Below, piece after piece: positions 1 to 4,624 of a DNA stretch of 5,870 nucleotides. Source of the DNA: Serpentinimonas sp. (GTDB lineage: Bacteria > Pseudomonadota > Gammaproteobacteria > Burkholderiales > Burkholderiaceae_C); assembly GCA_025458665.1 (NCBI GenBank), contig JALOSG010000165.1, positions 1 to 5,870 on the forward strand, in the 5' to 3' direction. The number at the start of each line of letters is the position of its first letter. Position 1 is the stretch's first letter. Position numbers and translations under genes: made by a program. Below the pieces are notes generated by a model. The model saw only the letters and a program-made list of their open reading frames with translations, was not told where the DNA came from and did no database searches.

Positions 1-56
1 GGCTCGAAAGACTTGGGCAGGGCCTCCAGGCCGGGTTGGTGCGGTGCGTCGGACAT
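1..56 (-). CDS. valS: N-terminal fragment, probable valyl-tRNA synthetase (partial)
   Basis: Reading leftward from an ATG at 56-54, the frame stays open to the window edge and gives 18 full residues plus a Pro: MSDAPHQPGLEALPKSFEP. The Leu-Pro-Lys-Ser-Phe-Glu-Pro stretch after a short variable, Pro-rich tail resembles the start of ValS in Burkholderiales, where a 'KSFEP' segment precedes the first conserved region of the enzyme. ValS charges tRNA-Val in the cytoplasm. Only the extreme N-terminus is visible: no HIGH or KMSKS motif is in the window, so the family call rests on memory of this short segment. There is no strong Shine-Dalgarno sequence (a GAAG lies about 8 bases before the ATG). 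The gene diverges from the rubrerythrin gene. A leftward promoter candidate at 162-190 would give a leader of about 100 bases. That a leftward gene starts here is fairly likely; its identity is moderate. Confidence 0.45.
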   Translation of the reverse strand, partial: MSDAPHQPGLEALPKSFE

Positions 57-97
57 GTGGTTGGCTTCAGTGGGTTCCCAAGGGGCGAAATTCTACC

Positions 98-123
98 GGT
101 CGGGGTGGGTCGGGGTGGGCGGG
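98..123 (+). repeat. Tandem 10-bp G-rich repeat, G-quadruplex-type motif
   Basis: The unit GGTCGGGGTG occurs twice in perfect tandem (98-107 and 108-117). With the following bases this gives G-runs at 102-105, 107-109, 112-115, 117-119 and 121-123, separated by one or two bases. That fits the G3+N1-7 rule for a G-quadruplex on the plus strand. It lies in the expected leader of the leftward gene, where the G-rich strand would be the template and the RNA would be C-rich. Whether it folds in vivo is unknown. Confidence 0.5.
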
Positions 124-161
124 CGCCCTGGCCGGCCGCAACGCGCAGACTGGACGGTCGC

Positions 162-190
162 ATTTTGGTGCGAATAGTTCTCAATATCAA
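162..190 (-). promoter_or_regulatory. Candidate sigma70 promoter for the leftward gene
   Basis: On the minus strand, TTGATA (190-185) matches 5 of 6 bases of the -35 consensus. After a 17-base spacer, CAAAAT (167-162) matches 4 of 6 of the -10 consensus. Transcription would start near 155 and leave a leader of about 100 bases before the ATG at 56. It lies in the only AT-rich part of the intergenic region and abuts the palindrome at 193-207. Judged by eye only. Confidence 0.4.
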
Positions 191-192
191 TA

Positions 193-207
193 CTATCGGT
201 TCGATAG
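193..207. promoter_or_regulatory. Perfect palindrome, candidate operator (CTAT-N7-ATAG)
   Basis: CTATCG and CGATAG are perfect inverted arms around GTT. The outer bases read CTAT-N7-ATAG, which is the central part of the OxyR consensus (ATAG-N7-CTAT-N7-ATAG-N7-CTAT). The two outer quarter-sites at 182-185 and 215-218 match poorly, about one base in four each. The site lies between the leftward -35 (185-190) and the possible rightward promoter (200-228). It could be bound by a LysR-type or other dimeric regulator. OxyR itself is only a suggestion, made because the rightward gene is a peroxide-defence gene. Confidence 0.4.
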
Positions 208-228
208 GAAAAGTTTATTTGTCATATT
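200..228 (+). promoter_or_regulatory. Candidate promoter for the rubrerythrin gene
   Basis: CATATT (223-228) matches 4 of 6 bases of the -10 consensus. At a 17-base spacing it is preceded by TTCGAT (200-205), a poor -35 (2 of 6) that overlaps the palindrome. A weak -35 under an operator is typical of an activated promoter. An alternative is TTGTCA (219-224, 5 of 6) with a poor -10, TGGACT, at 241-246. I cannot choose between them from sequence. Either would give a leader of roughly 85-105 bases. Confidence 0.3.
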
Positions 229-285
229 GGCCAGAACAATTGGACTTGCTGTGAGTGCTGGCGGTAAGGTTTGTTTGTCCGTGGG

Positions 286-301
286 TTCGGTTTGGTCCGA
301 A
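286..301 (+). other. Small hairpin in the rubrerythrin leader
   Basis: TTCGG (286-290) and CCGAA (297-301) form a 5-bp stem with a 6-base loop, extendable by two G-U pairs in RNA. It ends about 28 bases before the ribosome binding site. It is short and may be chance. It is listed because it lies in an otherwise featureless leader. Confidence 0.2.
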
Positions 302-340
302 TTGCGTGGCGTTTTCTACTAACCTGAACAGGAGATACAC

Positions 341-763
341 ATGCCTCAACTGAAAGGTAGCAAGACCGAAGAGTGCCTGAAAGAAGCATTCGCCGGTGAG
401 TCGCAAGCCAACCGCCGTTACCTGTACTTCGCGAACAAGGCCGACGTAGAGGGCCAGAACGACGTGGCAGCGCTGTTCCGCTCCACCGCCGAAGGCGAGA
501 CCGGCCACGCACACGGCCACCTGGAGTTCCTGGAGCAGTCTGGCGACCCCGCCACCGGCCTGCCCATTGGCAGCACCCGCCAGAACCTGGAGTCTGCAGT
601 GGCTGGTGAAACGCACGAGTACACCGACATGTACCCCGGCATGGCCAAGACCGCCCGCGAAGAAGGCTTCGACGAGATCGCCGACTGGTTCGAGACCCTG
701 GCCAAGGCCGAGCGTTCGCACGCCAACCGCTACGCCAAGGCGCTGGCCGAGCTGGTGGACTGA
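341..763 (+). CDS. Rubrerythrin, diiron domain only (no rubredoxin domain)
   Basis: The 140-residue protein is a four-helix-bundle diiron protein of the rubrerythrin family, whose members reduce hydrogen peroxide to water in the cytoplasm. All expected iron ligands can be assigned: Glu20 (in AGES), Glu53 and His56 (EGETGH), Glu90 and Glu93 (AGETHEY), and Glu124 and His127 (AERSH). The block YPGMAKTAREEGFDEIADWF (98-117) is characteristic of the family. Classical rubrerythrins are about 190 residues, with a C-terminal rubredoxin Fe(SCys)4 domain. Here the protein ends soon after the last ligand, and the only Cys is Cys12, so electrons must come from a separate donor. The start is supported by AGGAG at 330-334, six bases before the ATG. 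A terminator follows at 787-836. The Fe-S protein and DUF3501 genes downstream are likely partners. Family assignment is secure; substrate and donor are inferred. Confidence 0.95.
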   Translation: MPQLKGSKTEECLKEAFAGESQANRRYLYFANKADVEGQNDVAALFRSTAEGETGHAHGHLEFLEQSGDPATGLPIGSTRQNLESAVAGETHEYTDMYPGMAKTAREEGFDEIADWFETLAKAERSHANRYAKALAELVD

Positions 764-786
764 GTTATTCGCCCGCGGTAAGAGCC

Positions 787-836
787 GTCGGCATCAGGCG
801 CTGGTCCAGGCCAGCGCCTTTTGCCGACTGTTTTTT
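787..836 (+). terminator. Two-part intrinsic terminator after the rubrerythrin gene
   Basis: An inner 9-bp stem (796-804 with 811-819) has a 6-base loop and is followed by TTTT. An outer 7-bp stem pairs GTCGGCA (787-793) with TGCCGAC (822-828) across a 2x2 internal loop and is followed by TG and six T's (831-836). There is no matching T-run on the other strand, so it acts rightward only. The two stems offer two successive stop points. Some readthrough into the Fe-S gene is possible. Confidence 0.8.
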
Positions 837-915
837 GTGACCATCTCACCAAGCGCCCCACCGAACGGCACAGCGGTTACGTCCGCCCAAGCCATCCCAC
901 CAGAAGGAGAGACAT

Positions 916-2265
916 ATGGCCAAAGAAGGCAACCTCGAAGCCCCCACCCGGCACCCGCTGGATTGGAAAAACCCCGACTTCTACAACGAAGAGAAGTGCT
1001 TCGAGGAACTGGAACGGATTTTTGACATTTGCCACGGCTGCCGCCGCTGCGTGAGCCTGTGCGGTTCCTTCCCCACACTGTTCGACCTGGTGGACGAAAG
1101 CGCCACCATGGAGGTGGACGGGGTGGACAAGAAGGACTACTGGAAGGTGGTGGACCAGTGCTACATGTGCGACCTGTGCTACCTGACCAAGTGCCCCTAC
1201 ACCCCGCCGCATGAGTGGAACCTGGATTTCCCGCACACCATGCTGCGCGCCAAGGCCATCAAGTTCAAGAAGGGCGAGGTGAAGTCGGCCGAGAAATTCC
1301 TGGCATCCACCGACACCCACGGCTCTTTTGCTGGCATTCCCGTGGTGGTGCAGGTGGCCAACGCGCTGAACAAGAACAAGACGGCCCGCGGCATCATGGA
1401 AAACGTGCTGGGCGTGCACAAAGACGCCTGGCTGCCTGAACTGGCTACGCAGAAATTCCGTTCTGGCGCGGCCACAGCCCAGGCCACCGAAGTGAAAGAC
1501 GGCGAGAAGACCCCCGGCAAAGTGGCCATCTTCTCTACCTGCTACGTGAACTACAACGAGCCCGGCATTGGCCACGACCTGCTGAAAATCCTCGACCACA
1601 ACGACATTCCGTATGTGATTGTGGAGAAGGAAAAATGCTGCGGCATGCCCAAGCTGGAGCTGGGTGATCTGGACGCTGTGCAGGAGTCCAAGGAAGCGAA
1701 CATTCCGGTGCTGGCGAAATACGCCAAGGACGGCTTCGCCATTCTGAGCGCGGTGCCCAGCTGCACCCTGATGTTCAAGCAGGAAATCCCGCTCATGTTC
1801 CCCAAGGATGCCGACACCCAGCTGGTGAAGGAATCCATGTGGGACCCGTTCGAATACCTCATGGCCCGCAAGCGCGATGGCCTGCTGAAGACCGATTTCC
1901 CGCAGAAGCTGGGCAACATCAGCTACCAGATCCCATGCCACGGCCGGGTGCAGAACATTGGCAAGAAGACCGAAGAGATGCTCAAGATGATCCCCGAGAC
2001 CACGGTGAACACCATCGAGCGCTGTTCGGGCCACGCCGGAACTTTCGGCGTGAAGAAGGACTACCACGAGATGTCCATGAAGATAGGCAAACCCGTCTTC
2101 AAGGCCATGGCCAGCATGAAGGACGGCAGCAAGCCCGACTACATCAGCTCGGACTGCCCGCTGGGTGGACACCACATTGCGCAGGGTTTTGAAGTCAACA
2201 AGCTGGGCGAGCCGACGCTGGCGCATCCGCTCACGCTGGTTCGTACCGCCTACGGATTGAAGTAA
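916..2265 (+). CDS. Heterodisulfide reductase-like (HdrB/GlpC-type) Fe-S oxidoreductase
   Basis: This 449-residue protein is a predicted electron-transfer Fe-S protein with no transmembrane or signal segment that I can see. The N-terminal ferredoxin-like part (about 28-110) has two cluster motifs: C39-X2-C42-X2-C45-X3-C49 and C82-X2-C85-X2-C88-X4-C93-Pro. The C-terminal part has two CCG-type (cysteine-rich) domains. The first uses C209, C241-C242-Gly and C283. The second has C341, C370-Ser-Gly (Ser371 replaces the second Cys of CCG) and C414. The architecture resembles GlpC, LutA and HdrB-related proteins, but no flavoprotein partner is encoded beside it. The start is fixed by AGAAGGAGAG (902-911) just before ATG 916. 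The stop is 11 bases before the DUF3501 start, so the two form an operon. The position after a rubrerythrin without rubredoxin suggests a redox partner role; the actual substrate is unknown. Confidence 0.9.
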   Translation: MAKEGNLEAPTRHPLDWKNPDFYNEEKCFEELERIFDICHGCRRCVSLCGSFPTLFDLVDESATMEVDGVDKKDYWKVVDQCYMCDLCYLTKCPYTPPHEWNLDFPHTMLRAKAIKFKKGEVKSAEKFLASTDTHGSFAGIPVVVQVANALNKNKTARGIMENVLGVHKDAWLPELATQKFRSGAATAQATEVKDGEKTPGKVAIFSTCYVNYNEPGIGHDLLKILDHNDIPYVIVEKEKCCGMPKLELGDLDAVQESKEANIPVLAKYAKDGFAILSAVPSCTLMFKQEIPLMFPKDADTQLVKESMWDPFEYLMARKRDGLLKTDFPQKLGNISYQIPCHGRVQNIGKKTEEMLKMIPETTVNTIERCSGHAGTFGVKKDYHEMSMKIGKPVFKAMASMKDGSKPDYISSDCPLGGHHIAQGFEVNKLGEPTLAHPLTLVRTAYGLK

Positions 2266-2276
2266 AGGAGCACACC

Positions 2277-2867
2277 ATGCAAGTGACAGGCCACATCACT
2301 GCCGACAGCCTCATGACGCTGGAGGCTTACAGCAAATGGCGCAAGACGCACAAGGCTGAAATCATTGCGCACAGAAAGCTGCGCACCGTGTACCTGGGCG
2401 AGCACGTGTCCATGCAGTTCGAGAGCGAACTGAGCATGCGCTACCAGATCCAGGAGATGTTGCGCATAGAGAAAATCTTTGAAGAGGAAGCCATCCAGGA
2501 AGAGATCGATGCCTACGCGCCACTGGTGCCCGATGGCACCAACTGGAAGGCCACCATGCTCATCGAGTACACCGACATCAATGAGCGCAAGCGCGAGCTG
2601 GCCCGCCTGATTGGCATCGAGGACCGCATGTTCGTGGAAGTGGAAGGCCACCCGCGCGTGTACGCCATTGCCGACGAGGACCTGGACCGCGAGACCGACG
2701 AAAAAACCTCGGCCGTGCACTTCGTGCGCTTCCAGCTCACCGAGGGCATGCGCGCTGCCGTGAAGGCGGGTGCTGCCGTGAAACTGGGCTGTGACCACAC
2801 CAACTACCCGGCGCACGTGCAGATTTCCCACGAGACGCTGGCCAGCATGGCCGGAGACCTGAAGTAA
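2277..2867 (+). CDS. DUF3501 family protein
   Basis: I recognise this 196-residue protein as DUF3501, a family without an assigned function that commonly accompanies rubrerythrin and HdrB-like Fe-S genes. It starts with a helical part in which ITADSLMTLEAY (7-18) opens the domain. A charged Glu/Arg-rich stretch follows (about 40-80), then a 'MLIEYTD' segment and a C-terminal part ending in a Gly-Cys-Asp-His motif (Cys172). Cys172 is the only cysteine, so the protein is unlikely to carry its own Fe-S cluster. It has no signal peptide or membrane segment and is probably a cytoplasmic accessory or regulatory subunit of the Fe-S protein. AAGGAG (2265-2270), overlapping the upstream stop codon, supports the ATG at 2277. 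The unit ends at the terminator at 2890-2915. The family call is good; the function is inferred from neighbours only. Confidence 0.85.
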   Translation: MQVTGHITADSLMTLEAYSKWRKTHKAEIIAHRKLRTVYLGEHVSMQFESELSMRYQIQEMLRIEKIFEEEAIQEEIDAYAPLVPDGTNWKATMLIEYTDINERKRELARLIGIEDRMFVEVEGHPRVYAIADEDLDRETDEKTSAVHFVRFQLTEGMRAAVKAGAAVKLGCDHTNYPAHVQISHETLASMAGDLK

Positions 2868-2882
2868 GGCCGCGTCCTTGTC

Positions 2883-2888
2883 CATAAT
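2883..2888 (+). promoter_or_regulatory. Possible -10 element for yaaA
   Basis: CATAAT matches 5 of 6 bases of the -10 consensus, in the short gap between the DUF3501 stop and the terminator stem. The -35 at a 17-base spacing (TGAAGT, 2860-2865) is poor. Transcription would start near 2895, inside the hairpin, so the yaaA message would lack the left arm and escape termination. This is speculative. Confidence 0.25.
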
Positions 2889-2889
2889 C

Positions 2890-2915
2890 AAGGCTTCCTT
2901 CGCGAAGCCTTTTTT
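2890..2915 (+). terminator. Rho-independent terminator after the DUF3501 gene
   Basis: AAGGCTTC (2890-2897) pairs perfectly with GAAGCCTT (2904-2911) around a 6-base loop, and an unbroken run of six T's spans 2910-2915. The other strand lacks a T-run. It ends only 14 bases before the yaaA start codon, so yaaA needs its own promoter inside or just upstream of this element, or substantial readthrough. Confidence 0.9.
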
Positions 2916-2929
2916 CATTGTTGCGCCCC

Positions 2930-3706
2930 ATGCTGTTCCTGCTTTCCCCCGCCAAGGCCCTGGACTACGAGACGCCCCCGGTCACGCCGCGCCACACCCA
3001 GCCGCTGTTTGTGCCGCAGGCCGAGACACTGATTGGTGTGCTGCGCCAGAAGTCCCCCCAGGAGGTGGCCAGCCTCATGGACCTGAGCGATGCGCTGGCC
3101 GCACTCAACGTGGGCCGCTACCAGGCGTGGGAGCCGCGCTTCACCCCCAACAACGCCAAGCAGGCGGCGCTGGCCTTCAATGGCGACGTGTACGAGGGGC
3201 TGGACGCCAAGACCCTGAGCGCCGAGGAGCTGGACTGGGCGCAGGACCATGTGTGCATACTGAGCGGCCTGTACGGCGTGCTGCGTCCGCTGGACCTCAT
3301 GCAGCCCTACCGGCTGGAAATGGGCACGCGGCTGGAAACCGCCCAAGGCAAAAACCTGTACCAGTTCTGGGGCAGCCAGATTGCCGACTATTTGAACCAG
3401 CGCGCCGCCGCCGACAAGACCCCGGTGGTGGTGAACCTGGCGAGCGAGGAATACTTCAAATCGGTGGACAAAAAGGCACTCAAGCCCCGTGTGGTGACGT
3501 GCGCCTTTGAAGAGCTCAAAGCAGGCCAGTACAAGGTCATCAGCTTCATGGCCAAACGCGCGCGCGGTCTGATGGCGCGTTATGCCGTGCAACAGCGTGT
3601 GAACACGGTGGAGCAACTCAAGAAGTTCAACCTGGAGGGCTACCGCTTCGATGCGGCGGCCTCTGAAACCGACCGGCTGGTATTCCGCCGCGATGCCAAG
3701 GTGTGA
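2930..3706 (+). CDS. yaaA: Peroxide stress protein YaaA (DUF328/UPF0246)
   Basis: The 258-residue product, the same length as E. coli YaaA, aligns with it from end to end from memory. It opens with MLFLLSPAKALDYETPP (SPAK-x-LD signature). LSGLYGVLRPLDLMQPYRLE begins at residue 111, NLASEEYFKSV at 169, and a KRARGLM segment lies near the C-terminus. In E. coli, YaaA belongs to the OxyR regulon and lowers damage from hydrogen peroxide by limiting unincorporated iron; it is cytoplasmic and reported to bind DNA. I chose ATG 2930 because it matches the family N-terminus. A TTG at 2918 would add four unneeded residues. No Shine-Dalgarno sequence precedes the ATG, and the upstream terminator ends 14 bases away. 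The dioxygenase gene begins six bases after the stop, so the two are probably cotranscribed. Confidence 0.95.
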   Translation: MLFLLSPAKALDYETPPVTPRHTQPLFVPQAETLIGVLRQKSPQEVASLMDLSDALAALNVGRYQAWEPRFTPNNAKQAALAFNGDVYEGLDAKTLSAEELDWAQDHVCILSGLYGVLRPLDLMQPYRLEMGTRLETAQGKNLYQFWGSQIADYLNQRAAADKTPVVVNLASEEYFKSVDKKALKPRVVTCAFEELKAGQYKVISFMAKRARGLMARYAVQQRVNTVEQLKKFNLEGYRFDAAASETDRLVFRRDAKV

Positions 3707-3712
3707 GCTCCC

Positions 3713-4624
3713 ATGGCGCAGACCGTCACCACAGAACTCCGCCGCTGGATCATTGAGCAGGCCTGTAGCGGCTGCTCGGCCGAGTCGGTGCTCAAGGCCA
3801 TGAAAGACGCCGGCTGGGAAGAGGAAGTGGCGCTGGACGCGCTGGAGGTTACCCTGCGCCAGCATCTGGGCGTGGGTGCGGAGGCTGGCGATGCAGCGCA
3901 GCTCTCGCAGGCTACCCAACTGGCTGCTGCGGCGGAGCGGGTGTCGGCTTCGGGCCGGCCTGCGCGGCGGGCTTTGCCCGAACCCAGCCTGAGCGGCTCG
4001 CCCCGCCAGGTAGACGCTGGCGACCGCATGGTCGATGTGCTGGTGAGCCTGAGCTCGCCGCGGCTGGTGGTGTTTGGCAACTTGCTGTCGGACGAAGAGT
4101 GCGATGCGCTGATGGCTGCGGCCCGGCCACGGCTGAGCCGTTCGCTCACGGTGCAGACGGACACCGGCGGCGAAGAAATGAACGCCGACCGCACCAGCCA
4201 GGGCATGTTTTTCCGCCGGGGCGAGCTGGAAGTGGTGTCCCGCGTGGAAGCGCGGCTGGCGCGCCTGCTGAACTGGCCGGTGGAAAACGGCGAAGGCCTG
4301 CAGGTGCTGTGCTACAAACCCGGCGCCGAATACAAGCCGCACTACGACTACTTTGACCCCGGCGAGGCTGGCACGCCCAACATCGTGAAGCGCGGCGGGC
4401 AGCGCCTGGCCACCATCGTGATGTACCTGAACGAGCCCAGCCGGGGCGGCGGCACCACCTTCCCCGACATTGGCCTGGAAGTGGCGCCACAGCGCGGCCA
4501 TGCGGTGTTCTTTTCCTACGACCGGCCCCACCCGGCCACCCGCACCCTGCATGGTGGCGCGCCGGTGATAGAGGGCGAAAAATGGGTGGCCACCAAGTGG
4601 CTGCGCGAACGCGAGTTTTCATGA
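3713..4624 (+). CDS. 2OG-Fe(II) dioxygenase, prolyl 4-hydroxylase-like
   Basis: The C-terminal half (about 110-300) of this 303-residue protein is a prolyl 4-hydroxylase-type double-stranded beta-helix domain. Enzymes of this type hydroxylate a protein side chain using 2-oxoglutarate, O2 and Fe(II). The iron triad is visible: His210-x-Asp212 (in PHYDYFD) and distal His280 (TLHGGAPV). Lys290 (EGEKWVATKW) is placed to bind 2-oxoglutarate. LQVLCYKPGAEYKPHYDY and YLNEPSRGGGTTFP are typical of the family. The first 55 or so residues form a predicted three-helix module with a Gly-Trp (34-35), joined by an Ala/Ser/Pro-rich linker (about 60-100). There is no signal peptide, so it is cytoplasmic. The substrate is unknown; a bacterial prolyl hydroxylase in Pseudomonas acts on EF-Tu, but nothing here proves that target. 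An AAGG lies about 11 bases before the ATG. The stop overlaps the queF start by ATGA, implying translational coupling. Confidence 0.92.
   Translation: MAQTVTTELRRWIIEQACSGCSAESVLKAMKDAGWEEEVALDALEVTLRQHLGVGAEAGDAAQLSQATQLAAAAERVSASGRPARRALPEPSLSGSPRQVDAGDRMVDVLVSLSSPRLVVFGNLLSDEECDALMAAARPRLSRSLTVQTDTGGEEMNADRTSQGMFFRRGELEVVSRVEARLARLLNWPVENGEGLQVLCYKPGAEYKPHYDYFDPGEAGTPNIVKRGGQRLATIVMYLNEPSRGGGTTFPDIGLEVAPQRGHAVFFSYDRPHPATRTLHGGAPVIEGEKWVATKWLREREFS

Noticed and set aside
36..322. Two overlapping short open frames in the divergent intergenic region.
   Set aside because: They have no ribosome binding site and no recognisable protein features, and they run through the promoter-like AT-rich island and the G-rich repeat.
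837..849. GTGA-CCATC-TCAC inverted repeat before the Fe-S gene as an operator.
   Set aside because: The arms are only four bases and match no regulator consensus that I can name. It is likely chance.
877..2226. A 449-codon open frame antisense to the Fe-S gene, of the same length as that gene.
   Set aside because: It is the mirror of a high-GC coding gene. Its translation is rich in His, Val, Leu and Ala with no recognisable motif, while the plus strand has clear Cys motifs and a strong ribosome binding site.
2915..4552. A 545-codon open frame antisense to yaaA and the dioxygenase gene.
   Set aside because: It spans two well-identified genes and the gap between them, lacks any family signature, and arises from the GC-rich third codon positions of the real genes.
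4582..4620. An upstream in-frame ATG that would extend QueF by 13 residues.
   Set aside because: The extension reads through the end of the dioxygenase gene in another frame and does not resemble QueF. The ATG at 4621 gives the family length and the usual ATGA coupling.
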